A stretch of 64,000 bases of DNA from an uncultured Verrucomicrobia subdivision 3 bacterium (GTDB lineage Bacteria > Verrucomicrobiota > Verrucomicrobiia > Limisphaerales > UBA11358), in assembly GCA_903872345.1 (NCBI GenBank), contig CAIQKM010000201.1, positions 1 to 64,000 on the forward strand, given 5' to 3'. The position numbers and the translations under genes were made by a program. Numbering within the stretch: position 1 is the stretch's first letter; every line of letters begins with the position of its first letter. The notes below the pieces were generated by a model. That model ran no database searches. It had not been told where the DNA came from and saw only the letters and a list, made by a program, of their open reading frames with translations. Shown here piece after piece: positions 16,407 through 26,800 of the stretch.

Positions 16407-16442
16407 AGACAAAACAAGGGCGTCCCCGAAAGGACGCCCTTG
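16407..16442 (-). terminator. Rho-independent terminator after the 1404-residue beta-strand-repeat protein
   Basis: A perfect 11-bp stem, CAAGGGCGTCC (16415-16425) with GGACGCCCTTG (16432-16442) and a 6-base loop, is followed on the minus strand by TTTTGTCTT. It begins 22 bases after the stop codon at 16465. Confidence 0.85.
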
Positions 16443-16464
16443 GTGATTATACCCGCAGTCCGAC

Positions 16465-19400
16465 TCAGGGCGTCTTGAGGTCGAAGAACGCGGCCGGCTG
16501 GGCCGGGTTCACCGGGATGCTGTTGGAGAAGCCGCCGGTGCCGCTAAAGGTGCCCGTGGTGTTGGTGGTCCAAGCCGAGAGCGGCGTCGTGAGGTTGGTC
16601 GAGGTGAGCACGGAGTAGGTGCCGCCCGCCGCGCCGCCGGAGCCCGTGAGGATCAGGTTGCCACCCGCGTACGAGACGGGGTTGACCGTGAGGCCGCTGC
16701 CGTTCGAGGTGATGGTCAGCACGCCGGTGGCGGGATTGAACGTCCCGCTGCCCGCCGGCAGAATGGTTACCGAGCTGAAGTTGCCCGTGCCGGGATTGGC
16801 CGAGTTGAACAACGTGTAGGAGTGACCGACCACCAGCGGAGAGCTGCTGGTATTGGTGACCACCAGCGCGCCATTGTAAGCCACGCTGGTCAGGCCCTGG
16901 ATCGAGTCGTTGCTGGCCGGCGTGATCTTGATCACGGCGGTGGCGCCGGAGGCGAAGGTGAGGGCGTTGTCGATGTTGAACAGGCCGATGGCTCCGGCAC
17001 CGGCGGCCAAAGTGCCGCCGGACGCGACATTGACCGGACCGACGAGTGTGCCCGTACCGCTGAGCGTACCGGCGCTGATCGTGGTGGTGTTGGTGTAGGT
17101 GCTCACGCCATTCAGATAGAGCGTGCCGGTCCCGAGCTTGGTCAAACCGCCGTCAGCGGCGCCACCCAGCAGGGGCTGATTGATGGCGCTGATGTTGTTG
17201 CTGTCCACCTCGATGTTCGCGCCGCCGGACAGCACGTTGATCGCCGCCAGGTTATACATGAAGTTCTGGCCGGAATAGCCGACCGTGGGATGCGCAATCA
17301 ACTTGCCGCCATTGAAGTTGAAGTTGCCGTAGTAGGTGCCGGAAACACTGTTACCCTGCACCAGGTTCACGGTGAGCGAACCGCCGTTCAGGTTCAGGTT
17401 GGCGGTGCAAACTTCGGGCGTGCCATCAAAATGAGTCGCCATAGTCAGTCCGTTGCCGGAAACCACGGTGGCGTTGTTGGCGATGGTCATGGAAGCCGTG
17501 ACGCCGGTGGCTTTACCCACCCAGAGGTTGTTGGCGTAGAGGTGGGCGTTGTCCTGGATGACGGCGGAGGCGGTGGAGCCCGTACCGGTATCCGTGACAT
17601 TGAAGTCACCGGTGGTGGTGATGCTGGCGCTGTCTTTGACGAGCACCGAACCAACGCTGTTATTGCCCTGGGCGATGTCGAACCAACCGCTGGAGGAGAC
17701 GAGCGAACCGGAGTTGGCCACCACCACCGCGCCGGTGGAACTGGTGGCGAGCGCAATGTAGGTGGGATTGCGCACCCAGAACACGGAACTGTCTTTGATG
17801 GTAAAGGTCATGGATGAACCATTGCCTTCGGGCAGATTCACCGCGCCGTAGTTGGTCAGCGTGGAGGTACCGTTCAAGGTGAGAAATTGCGAGGAGAGGT
17901 TGCCACCCAGGTTGCCGTCCCAACCGATGGAAAGGTTACCCACATTGAGGGCTGAGTTATAGAGACTCACGGTCGAAGTGTTATTAATACCACCGTTGAT
18001 GCGGCCGATTGCAAACCAACCGTCCACATTCAACAAGGTGTTGGTCAGAATCATGGCGGCGCCAGTAGTGGTCGTGGAACCGACATAGAAGTCATTGACC
18101 GTATGATTGGTCTGGTTGCCGGCGGAACCATTCAGGACCAGCGTGCCGTTGTACACCTGCACGCCGGGATTGTGGCCGTTGGCAAACTCATTGTCGCCAC
18201 TGCCGGTCAGGCTCAACGAGGCCGGGCCGGTCTTGAAGAAGGCGCTGCCGCCACCGGCGATATTCGGCGCCGCCGCGACGTTGCCGCCGAGAGTAAGGTT
18301 ACCTTCGGTATCAATCGTGGAGTTCGTCGCGTCAATGGTGAAACCGCGATTGGCGGTGACGGTGGCACCGCTATATTGGAAGGTACCGCCATTGAGGACC
18401 AGGTTGGTCGGGTTGGATGAGGACGCGCCGAGAGGACTCGGGGAGCCGCCGTTGGCCAGATTGGTCACCGTCAACGTACCGGCATTGATGACCACCGGGC
18501 CGGTGAAGGTATTGCCACCGGTGTTCAGGATGGCGACGTTGGTGGTGCCGTTGAGGTTCAAGCCAAGGCTGCCGCCGATTTTGCCGGTGCCGGCGATCGT
18601 ATAGGGCAGCGTGCTGTTATTGAAGTTGATGGAGGCCGGAGCGACTGACGCGGTCAGATTGACCGTGGTGGTACCGGCGGCATTGTCATCAAAAATGACG
18701 GGCTTGCCATCGGTATAGACCGTCAGCCCCAAGGTGGCGAGATCATACCAGTCCTGATTGGTGCCAAAGCTCCAGACGCCGGTGACATTGCCATCCCAGC
18801 GGGGAGCGCCGGCGCTGGTCACGACCAAATTCAAGACATTGCCGGACGTGGCCAGAGTGGCCACGACACCGGGAGGCAGACTGGCGAGCACGTAGGTGGG
18901 GGAGCCGGTCAGGGTGGCATATTGCATAAGCGGAATGGTGCCGGCCGAAATGACCGCCGCTTTAATATTCACCGAAATGGTGCCATTGGCGGTCAGCGTA
19001 TTGGCCACATTCAGGGGGGCGCTGGTGGGATTGCCAAAGGAGCCGAGGTCAAAATTGAGCGTGGCACCGGAGGTGACGCCGAGGGAGAGGTTGTTGGCGT
19101 TGAAGACGCCACCGGAGGATTGCACGACAATGCCGAAGCCGGTGCCATCCGCAGCCGTAAAGTTGCCCGCGCCGGTGGAGAACGAACCGATGCTGAGCGA
19201 ACCGCCATTGATCACCGTGTTGCCGGTGTAACTATTGCCGCCGGTGAGGGTCAGCGTGCCGTTGCCGACCTTGGTCAGGCCGCCGCCGCCGCCGTCGGAC
19301 AGGGCTTGGGGAATCGTGATGTTATAGTTCTGGGAATCGATGGTGACGCCGCCGGCAGCGAGCGAGGCGCTCGTCAGGCCGGCAATGAAGTTGGCGTTAT

Positions 19401-20679
19401 TGGCATTGGCCTGGAGCGTCCCGCCATTCAAGGTCAGGAGGCTGGCCGCACTGCCGGAGGTAGTACTGGCAATGCCGGTGGTCTGGAAGAGGCCGCCATT
19501 CAGGTTGAGCACGCCGCTCGCGGAGGTGTTCACGCACATGGTCACGCTGGCGAGGATATCCGTGCCGGAATTGACATTCCAGGTGCCGGCACCGCTTTCA
19601 CCGAGGTACAGGGTGCTGGCCGTGTTGGTGATGAACCCGCCGTTCTGGTTAACGGTGCCGATGCCGCTGGCACCGATGTCGAAGTGGGCGCCACTGTTAT
19701 TGACGTTGTCCCGGGTGAGGACAGCGCCGCCGGAAATGTCCAATTCACCGCGACCGCTATTGCGACCGACCGCGAGCCAGTCATGCGCATTCAGCACCGC
19801 CGTGCCACTGAGAATGTTGGTGCCGGTTATGGTCGTGGAATTGCCGCTCTGGGGAACGAGATACTGGTTGTAAACATTGATGGTGCCGCCGCTCTGGATA
19901 AGCGAACCGACACCGCCGCCGCCGACCAGGAACTGGCCGCCGCCGTGCAGGGTGATGGTACCGCCGGTCATCGTGCCGAACCCCTTGCCGCCGTTACGAC
20001 CGAAGACAAACCAGTTATTCACCTTGAACGTACCACCGTTCATGATCAGGTAGCCGGTACAGCCGCTGTTGGCCTCGCCAAACCAGGTTTCGTTATTGAC
20101 GTTGCTGACGGATCCGCTGTTGATGACCAGCGTGCCGGAGCTGACGCCGAAATCGCCGTCGCCGGCGCAAATGCCGGGGTTGCCGTTGAAACCCGAGTTG
20201 TACGTGCCGCCATCAATTTCCAAATAACCGTAGCCATGCTCGCCCAAATGCGTCTGGCCGGCGACATTTACCGTGCCGTTGCTCAAGGTGTAATAACCCG
20301 CCCCGCCGGTACCGATCCCCAGGCGCAGCCAGTTGCCGTAGCTGGGATAACCGGTGTTGTTGGTGGAACCGGTCTGCAAATAAGAGCCGGAGGCGTTGCC
20401 GCCCTGACCGGCCAAAGTATCACCATGGCCCCAAACGGGATCACCGGCTTGGATCAGCACCACGTTGTTGGAACCGCTGTCGTTGGCGGCATTGACGTTG
20501 CCGCTGGGAACCGTACCGCCCCAGGAGGCGCCCACGTTGAAGTCACTGGTACCACCACTCCAGAAGGTTTGGCCGAAGGAGGTTGCGGCGGGTACCAGCA
20601 AGGCGGCGGCCAGGGACAAACCTGACAGCGCCGGCAGGCGACCGCGTTTTGATAAGGTTGAGTTTTTGGGTGTTTTCAT
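16465..20679 (-). CDS. Secreted autotransporter-associated beta-strand-repeat protein (1404 aa)
   Basis: A signal peptide (MKTPKNSTLSKRGRLPALSG...AAATSFGQ) is followed by more than 1,200 residues of Gly/Asn/Thr/Ser-rich beta-helix-like repeats. Typical units read GGGLTKVGNGTLTLTGGNSYTGNTVINGG and GGLTKLGTGTLYLNGVSTYTNTTTISAG, the autotransporter-associated beta-strand signature. There is no recognisable beta-barrel. Instead the C-terminus has an Ig-like stretch ending FFDLKTP, related to the F-Y/F-x-L tails of three other proteins here. It is probably surface-attached or released. Gene-specific operator and promoter lie at 20774-20820 and a terminator at 16407-16442, so it is a single-gene unit controlled with the mannan enzymes; a role in binding or scaffolding is only a guess. 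Confidence 0.87.
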   Translation of the reverse strand: MKTPKNSTLSKRGRLPALSGLSLAAALLVPAATSFGQTFWSGGTSDFNVGASWGGTVPSGNVNAANDSGSNNVVLIQAGDPVWGHGDTLAGQGGNASGSYLQTGSTNNTGYPSYGNWLRLGIGTGGAGYYTLSNGTVNVAGQTHLGEHGYGYLEIDGGTYNSGFNGNPGICAGDGDFGVSSGTLVINSGSVSNVNNETWFGEANSGCTGYLIMNGGTFKVNNWFVFGRNGGKGFGTMTGGTITLHGGGQFLVGGGGVGSLIQSGGTINVYNQYLVPQSGNSTTITGTNILSGTAVLNAHDWLAVGRNSGRGELDISGGAVLTRDNVNNSGAHFDIGASGIGTVNQNGGFITNTASTLYLGESGAGTWNVNSGTDILASVTMCVNTSASGVLNLNGGLFQTTGIASTTSGSAASLLTLNGGTLQANANNANFIAGLTSASLAAGGVTIDSQNYNITIPQALSDGGGGGLTKVGNGTLTLTGGNSYTGNTVINGGSLSIGSFSTGAGNFTAADGTGFGIVVQSSGGVFNANNLSLGVTSGATLNFDLGSFGNPTSAPLNVANTLTANGTISVNIKAAVISAGTIPLMQYATLTGSPTYVLASLPPGVVATLATSGNVLNLVVTSAGAPRWDGNVTGVWSFGTNQDWYDLATLGLTVYTDGKPVIFDDNAAGTTTVNLTASVAPASINFNNSTLPYTIAGTGKIGGSLGLNLNGTTNVAILNTGGNTFTGPVVINAGTLTVTNLANGGSPSPLGASSSNPTNLVLNGGTFQYSGATVTANRGFTIDATNSTIDTEGNLTLGGNVAAAPNIAGGGSAFFKTGPASLSLTGSGDNEFANGHNPGVQVYNGTLVLNGSAGNQTNHTVNDFYVGSTTTTGAAMILTNTLLNVDGWFAIGRINGGINNTSTVSLYNSALNVGNLSIGWDGNLGGNLSSQFLTLNGTSTLTNYGAVNLPEGNGSSMTFTIKDSSVFWVRNPTYIALATSSTGAVVVANSGSLVSSSGWFDIAQGNNSVGSVLVKDSASITTTGDFNVTDTGTGSTASAVIQDNAHLYANNLWVGKATGVTASMTIANNATVVSGNGLTMATHFDGTPEVCTANLNLNGGSLTVNLVQGNSVSGTYYGNFNFNGGKLIAHPTVGYSGQNFMYNLAAINVLSGGANIEVDSNNISAINQPLLGGAADGGLTKLGTGTLYLNGVSTYTNTTTISAGTLSGTGTLVGPVNVASGGTLAAGAGAIGLFNIDNALTFASGATAVIKITPASNDSIQGLTSVAYNGALVVTNTSSSPLVVGHSYTLFNSANPGTGNFSSVTILPAGSGTFNPATGVLTITSNGSGLTVNPVSYAGGNLILTGSGGAAGGTYSVLTSTNLTTPLSAWTTNTTGTFSGTGGFSNSIPVNPAQPAAFFDLKTP

Positions 20680-20773
20680 TTGGTTCTTAATGCGTTGGAT
20701 TAGTTCCCGGTCAAAATGGCTAGAGACAGAAGCGGCCAGCTATGGCGCAATTCGACGAGTGGAACATGTTAGA

Positions 20774-20801
20774 ACTATAAATTAACCGGCGGCCATGTCA
20801 T
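20774..20801 (-). promoter_or_regulatory. Candidate sigma70-type promoter next to operator B
   Basis: On the minus strand ATGACA (20801-20796) and TATAGT (20779-20774) are separated by 16 bases; each matches 5 of 6 consensus positions. The -35 box abuts the operator dyad, a placement typical of activator sites. The proposed start site is about 90 bp before ATG 20679. Confidence 0.45.
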
Positions 20802-20820
20802 GTGGCATGAAATGGCCACA
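20801..20820 (-). promoter_or_regulatory. Operator dyad, copy B (perfect consensus)
   Basis: The plus strand reads TGTGGCATGAAATGGCCACA, the inverted repeat TGTGGC-N8-GCCACA with both arms intact. It is about 130 bp before the start of the 1404-residue repeat protein and downstream of the convergent-free end of the GH2 operon (stop at 20974), so its target is clear. Confidence 0.8.
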
Positions 20821-20973
20821 GGCGATTTTGAGCCTTTGTTACAAGGGGTTTTCAACCCGTTGACATTTGACCGGAGGTCTTAACGGAGGGAAAAAGCGAG
20901 GCAGCCGACGATGGCCGACGCCGTCGGGAAAAACAGCGGTGGCCGCATTTTCGAATCCGGCGACCTGGTTCGG

Positions 20974-23250
20974 CTACGGCAGGTTTTTTTGCACCGGTTC
21001 GGATTGGGGGATGATGATGCCCACATCAATCCCCTGCCCGCCCGTGGTCTGATGACAATGGACGGCGATGGTGTTGGCCCCCGGCCGCAGGGCGGCGAGC
21101 GCCTCCGGGGCAACGGGAAAATCATCATAATCGGTAATGTATCCGGGCTTTCTCAGCGCCAGCACGCCGTTGAAATAAATTTCCACATCTTCATCATGAA
21201 ACACCTGAAGCTTGAGGCCGGCCAGATCGTCGGGGGCCACGGTGAATTCCCGGCGCAGCCAGATGTCGTCGTTGTCCCAAGTGGTATTCAGGTAGATACC
21301 GGGCGTGCCGGTGTTGCCAAAGCCGCCCAGCCCGGTCTTCCAATCGGCGGGACTGAAGTCGGCCTGATACCAGTTCGCGGCCGGTTGGTTGGTGGTAAAC
21401 CGCCAGCTCGTGCGGCCGAACAGGGCGTCCGCCAGAATAATTTTACGGGGCGGCAAAAAGGAACTGCCACGGTTGGCCGAAAACAAAACAATCGGGGCGA
21501 TTTTGATGGCGGCGCGATCATAGGTTTGCAGGCCGTTGCATTCGGTTTCCACATCGGCGGTTTGGGTGTAAATGGCGGCGCTCAGCCCGCTGAAGGAATG
21601 CAAGCGCCAGACATGCTTGAGGGCCCGGACATATTGGTCGGCCAGATCGCTCTGGTTGGTCAACATCACGTAGCCCCAACTGTTGGTGGACCAGCAATGT
21701 TCCGGGACGGTCAGGCCGAAGCCGCCAAATTCGCCCAAGACCGAGGCCCGGTGCGGGTCGGGTGCCGGTGCGTCCGGGCCGGGGTAGTTGTGCCGGTCGG
21801 TGAGATCGCCCACGCGCATGTCGGTCCAGCCGCTGGCATCGTCCACGAGACGGGAGGGGTCCTGCTCCTTCAGCCAGTGGGTGAGCTGTTCGGTATCGTA
21901 CTGTCCCCAGCTTTCATTGAACAAAACCCAGACGATGATGGCGGGGTGATTCTCCAACCCGTCCACCATGCGGAGAAGTTCGTTCTCAAAATTGCGCTGG
22001 CCATCCACGGTGGAGTTGTTGCCGCTGGGCATATCCTGCCAGACCAACATGCCCAATTTATCGCACCAATAATACCAGCGTTCCGGTTCCACTTTCACAT
22101 GCTTGCGGATGAGGTTAAACCCGTTTTGCTTTAGAAACTCGATATCCGACCGGAGCGCCTGGTCGGTGGGGGCGGTGTAGAGTCCGTCGGGCCAGTACCC
22201 CTGATCCAAAATGCCGATCTCAAAGTCAGGCCGGCCGTTCAAGGCCATGCGGGTGACACCCTGGTCATCCTTCTGCAGGGTGATCTTGCGCATGCCAAAA
22301 TAACTGGTGACGACATCATTTGTTTTATCGCCATCCAGCAGGGTGACTTTCAAATCGTAGAGGAACGGATCATCGGGCGACCACAGGCGCGGGTTGGCGA
22401 GGTTCATGACCAGACTGGCATTGGCCGGGCCGGTGACACTGCCAACCTCTTTGCCATCCGCGAGCGCCACGGCCTTGACCCGGAGGGTGTCGGCAAAATT
22501 ATCGGCGGCAACGGAAAGGCGGAGCACGCGGGCATCCACATCGGGTGTAATTTTTAAACGGTCGATGCAAACCTCCGGCACCGGCTCCAGCCAGACGGTC
22601 TGCCAGATGCCGGAACTGGCCGAATAAAAAATCCCTTCCGGCTTGCGCGACTGTTTGCCCCGGGGCTGGTCGCCTTCGGTCGGGTCGGTCACGCACAGGG
22701 ATAGCTCTTCGGAATTGGTCCAATGGAGGGCATCGGTGATATCAAAGGCAAACGCATCATAACCGCCCTGATGCCGGCCCATGGCATGGCCATTGACGGC
22801 AACCTCGCAACGCCAGTCCACCGCGCCAAAGTGGACGCGCACCCGTTTGCCGCGCCAGTCCTCCGGTATGGAGAAATTCCGGTGATACCAGAGTTTGCTA
22901 TGTTCGTCAAAATTGGTCATGACCCCGGACAAGGCCGATTCCACGGGAAAGGGAACCAGAATTTTACCGGTAAAGGCGGGGGCAAGGTTGTTGGTATCCG
23001 GTGTGATGGCGTAATCCCAGAGACCATTCAGACTCAGCCAGTCGGCCCGGACCAGTTGCGGGCGGGGATATTCCGGCAGCGGGTTCGCGGGGCCAACGTC
23101 AGCCGCCCAGCGCGTCACCAGCGGCGCCTTGCCGAGTTGCCAGGCAGGTTGCCCGGCTTGGGCGGAGCCGCCAAAAAACAGCAGCAAAACGAGCCCGCCG
23201 AGCCCGCACCGACAAACGGCGCGCCATGCCAATGCCATCGAAACATTCAT
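20974..23250 (-). CDS. GH2 family glycosidase with C-terminal HDED module
   Basis: 758 residues: a signal peptide (GLGGLVLLLFFGGSAQA), GH2 sugar-binding domain (LNGLWDYAITP, GAVDWRCEVAVNG, GGYDAFAFDIT), Ig-like domain (ANPRLWSPDDPFLYDLKV) and TIM barrel. Catalytic motifs are present: VLFNESWGQ (acid/base Glu) and VLGEFGGFG (nucleophile Glu). Residues about 610-750 form the accessory module WRFTTNQPAANWYQADF ... FHDEDVEIYFNGVLAL ... HCHQTTGGQGIDVGI. GH2 includes beta-galactosidases, beta-mannosidases and beta-glucuronidases; substrate cannot be read from sequence. Its ATG overlaps the regulator stop (ATGA at 23247-23250), so it is translationally coupled to the two-component system. It resembles the N-terminal half of the giant GH2 at 27033-32360. 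Confidence 0.9.
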   Translation of the reverse strand: MNVSMALAWRAVCRCGLGGLVLLLFFGGSAQAGQPAWQLGKAPLVTRWAADVGPANPLPEYPRPQLVRADWLSLNGLWDYAITPDTNNLAPAFTGKILVPFPVESALSGVMTNFDEHSKLWYHRNFSIPEDWRGKRVRVHFGAVDWRCEVAVNGHAMGRHQGGYDAFAFDITDALHWTNSEELSLCVTDPTEGDQPRGKQSRKPEGIFYSASSGIWQTVWLEPVPEVCIDRLKITPDVDARVLRLSVAADNFADTLRVKAVALADGKEVGSVTGPANASLVMNLANPRLWSPDDPFLYDLKVTLLDGDKTNDVVTSYFGMRKITLQKDDQGVTRMALNGRPDFEIGILDQGYWPDGLYTAPTDQALRSDIEFLKQNGFNLIRKHVKVEPERWYYWCDKLGMLVWQDMPSGNNSTVDGQRNFENELLRMVDGLENHPAIIVWVLFNESWGQYDTEQLTHWLKEQDPSRLVDDASGWTDMRVGDLTDRHNYPGPDAPAPDPHRASVLGEFGGFGLTVPEHCWSTNSWGYVMLTNQSDLADQYVRALKHVWRLHSFSGLSAAIYTQTADVETECNGLQTYDRAAIKIAPIVLFSANRGSSFLPPRKIILADALFGRTSWRFTTNQPAANWYQADFSPADWKTGLGGFGNTGTPGIYLNTTWDNDDIWLRREFTVAPDDLAGLKLQVFHDEDVEIYFNGVLALRKPGYITDYDDFPVAPEALAALRPGANTIAVHCHQTTGGQGIDVGIIIPQSEPVQKNLP

Positions 23251-23879
23251 TTTCTCAAAAATTTTGCCACGGCCTCGGTGCGCGAACAGACGTGCAGTTT
23301 TTCGTAAATGCGGCGGATGTAATTCCGCACGGTGTGAATGCTGATGCCAAGCTGGTCGGCGATCTGCTTGTAGGCCAGCCCGGCGGCGAGACCATCGAGC
23401 ACCCCGCGCTCGCGTTCGGAAAGATGCGCCGATTCGTCCACGGTGGCGGGCGCGGCTTTGAAGGACTGGACAACTTTGCGGGCGATGGAGGCGGACATGG
23501 GCGAACCCCCCGCCTGAACCTCTTCGATGGCTTCCAACAATTTTTTGGGGGAAAGGCGTTTCAGCAGGTAACCGCTGGCCCCGGCGCTGAGGGCCCGAAA
23601 AATCTGTTCGGTATCCTCAAACACGGTGAGCATCAGCACCTGGGCCTTGGGCATGAGCACGGTCAGCCGGCGGACGCATTCGATGCCATCCATTTCGCCC
23701 AGATTGATGTCCATCAGAATCACGTCGGGCTGGTCTGCCGGCAGATGTTTCAGGGCTTCTTCGGCACTGGCGTAGGCGCTCAGGCAGCGGATGTTGCCCG
23801 CCGCCGCGAGATAGCCGCCGATATGTTCGCGCAAATCCGCCTCGTCATCCACAATGGAAACGGTGATGGTCTTTTTCAT
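23247..23879 (-). CDS. NarL/FixJ-type response regulator
   Basis: 210 residues. The receiver domain has the acidic pair VDDEADL, the phosphoacceptor in VILMDINLGEMDG, and the conserved Thr and Lys (MLTVFED, GYLLKRLSP). The C-terminal LuxR-type helix-turn-helix reads LSERERGVLDGLAAGLAYKQIADQL followed by GISIHTVRNYIRRIYEKL. It should be phosphorylated by the kinase encoded immediately upstream; start and stop overlap with the neighbours on both sides (ATGA at 23876-23879 and 23247-23250). It is a plausible, but unproven, activator for the operon or for the dyad sites in this window. Confidence 0.93.
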   Translation of the reverse strand: MKKTITVSIVDDEADLREHIGGYLAAAGNIRCLSAYASAEEALKHLPADQPDVILMDINLGEMDGIECVRRLTVLMPKAQVLMLTVFEDTEQIFRALSAGASGYLLKRLSPKKLLEAIEEVQAGGSPMSASIARKVVQSFKAAPATVDESAHLSERERGVLDGLAAGLAYKQIADQLGISIHTVRNYIRRIYEKLHVCSRTEAVAKFLRK

Positions 23880-26800
23880 GATTTTTTGGCCGCTTTCGGA
23901 TTCAGGCGGATCTGCATGGTCACTTCGGTCCCCTGCCCCGCATCACTGGCTATCCGGAATTCCCCGCCGATGTCCAGCAGACGCTGCCGCATGTTGTTCA
24001 GGCCGTTGCCGCCTCCGCCCCGCCGCACGGGGATGTTTTCCGGGTTGGCCGTCAGCGCGAATCCCCGGCCATTGTCCGCAATTTTGATTTCAAATTCGAG
24101 CGCAGATAAATTCATCTCAATTTTCACCTTCGTCGCTCCGGAATGTTTCAGCACGTTGTTCAACACCTCTTCAAAGGTGAGAAACAGGTTGTGCCGCAGT
24201 TCGGAGGACAGCGGATAGGCGGGGATTTCCTGCGAGAGTTTCAGTTCGCATTCGACACTGGTGTTCTGAAAATATTCCGAGGCGTAGTGGCTCAGGTAGG
24301 CGACCACGTTTTCGAGCGTGTCATTGCGCGGGTTCACCACCCATACGATCTCATCCATGGTTTGCAGCAATTCGCGGGACGTTTGGGCGATGGACTGGAT
24401 CTTGTCCGCGAGCGGGCCGGTGGCGGCGGCATCCACCTGGGCGTGTTCGCTGAGGAAGGAGATTTTCGTGAGCTTGGAGCCCATTTCATCATGCATGTCG
24501 CGGGCAATGCGCATGCGTTCGCGTTCAAGCGACTGCTGCTGTTCCAGCCGGGCCAGGGTCAGCCGGAGCCGCCGGTGGGAGACCAGGCGGACAATGCCGG
24601 TCACCAGCAGGATCGCCGCCACCACGAACAGAAAGATCGCCCACCGCTGCAGATAGAATGGCGTCGGCACCACAAAGGAAAAGGTATCGGCCGCCTCCTG
24701 CCAAACGCCGCTGGCGTTGCGGGCGGCCACGTGAAACCGGTAGCGCCCGTAATACAGCCGGCCGTAGCGCACGAAATGCGCCCCGGCATCGTCCACCCAG
24801 TCGGCATCAAACCCCTCCAGCTTGTGCCGAAAGCGGAGTTCGCCGGGGGACGCGAAATTCGGGGCGGTGAAATCAATTTCCAGCGAACGCAGATCCACCG
24901 GGGCCAGAAGCGGCTGGTCATTGGTGATGGCGGATGACCAGAGTCCGCCCCGCAGCAGGGAAAAGGCCGACTGGCCGTTGAACGCCGCGCTCTCCAGATA
25001 AACCGGCACCCGGCCGGGTTCGACATCAAACTGGTGCGTATTTACATTCATGACCCCTTCGGAAGTGGCGAACCAAAGTTCGCCGCCGGGGGCGAGCAAG
25101 GCCCGGGTGCCGCCGGAAATGGTGGCGGATTCCGGCAGGGTTTTCGCCGGAGACATGAGCTCGCATTTGAGCGGCAAATCCGGGTGGTCCAGCGACTGAC
25201 GGACATCGGCGCGATTCATCCGGTAGATGCCCGCGCCGGTGGCCAGCCAGAGATTTTTCGCCTGATCCAGCACCACGGCAGCGACGTGATTGGCCGGGAG
25301 TCCATTGTTGGTGGTCCACACGGACATCGCCCCGTTAAACCAGCACGCCAGGCCGCCGCCCGCCGTGCCGATCCACAAACCGCGCTCGCCCTCCTGCAAG
25401 GCCAAAACCGGACAACCGGTCAGGTTCGTGGCCCCGGGAACGGCCAGGATGCGTTCGTTTTTCTCACGCAAAATATCACCGGCCCGGGTGCCCAGCCAAA
25501 GCCCGCCGGACGGGGCCGCGAGCATGGCCGTGACCGGGGCTTCCGGCAGTCCCTCCGACGCATCCAACCGGACCGGATGCGAACCGCCAAAACGATGCAA
25601 GGTGCCGGCGCCCGTGCTGGCCCAGACATCCCCGGCGGCATCCGTGCAAACCGAAAGCACATTGTCATCGGCCAACCCGTTGGCCGTGGTAAAATGAATT
25701 TCCCGGCCGGCCTTCAGACCGTACAACCCGTCCCCCAGGGTGCCGGACCAGACCGCGCCGTTCCCGGCCACGCAGATGGACGAAACGAAATTCTGCATTT
25801 TCACCCCGTCGTTGCCGCCCACGCGTTCAAACCGGCCGCTTTCGCCCTCGTACAGCCCGCCATGCTGGAGGCCGACGTAAATGCGGCCGGTGGCGTCCAG
25901 GGCAAGGGCGGTGGAAGAACTGTTGGGCAGGCCCTGACCGGCGCGCAGGATATGCATGGAGTGCGGCCGCAATTGCACCAGGCCGCCGCCGGACGTTCCC
26001 AGCCACAGGTTGCCTTCGCGATCCTCGCACAGGGCGCGGACGTCATAAGGCCAGCGGTTTTCATCCAACACCACCGGCTGAAACCGGTTGTCTTCAAAAC
26101 AAAACAAACCGCGGCCGCTGGTGCCGATCCAGATGCGGCCATCCCGGCCTTCGCAAAGGCTCCAGATGCGCAAGGACTCCGACTCGGAACTGCGAAAGTA
26201 ATTGAAGCGTTTGCCCTCGGCCAGATTGATGAGGTACGTGTCGCCGAAAGCCCAGAGATTCCCGCGCCGGTCCTCGTAGGTGCCGAGATATTCAGGGCTG
26301 CGACCCTGGCTGTCCGTCTGAAAAACGTAAGGGGTGATCTTGCCGTCGATATAGCGGCTCATACCGGTGCGCGTCGTAATCCAAATGGTGCCGGAACGGG
26401 CAATGTTCAATCCCGTGATGGATTCATCCGTGAGACCGTCCCGCATGGTGTACGATTTAAACTGCCGGCCGGTCCAGAGATTCAGCCCGGCTTTGCCGCC
26501 AATCCAGACCTGGCCTTGGTTATCCGCCACCAAGCTGGTGACATTGTCGGCTAACAGTCCGGCCGCCGTGGTAAAATGCGTCACCCGGCCGCCGGCCAAC
26601 TGAAACAAACCATCCTGTTGCGAACCAATCCAGAGATGCCCTGCGCTATCCTCGCACAAGGCGGTGATGCGCACCGGAGCGTTGGTGGCGGCGGACTTCA
26701 GCGAAACCTCGGTGAATTTGACGCCATCAAACCGAACCAGCCCCGCCGCCGTGCCGGCCCATAGAAAACCATCCCGCGTCTGAATAATGGCCGTGACGGA

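Noticed and set aside
16465..20679. Classical type V autotransporter
   Set aside because: The repeats match the autotransporter-associated type, but no C-terminal beta-barrel is present in this protein or in 55331-60670, so self-export through the outer membrane is not supported.
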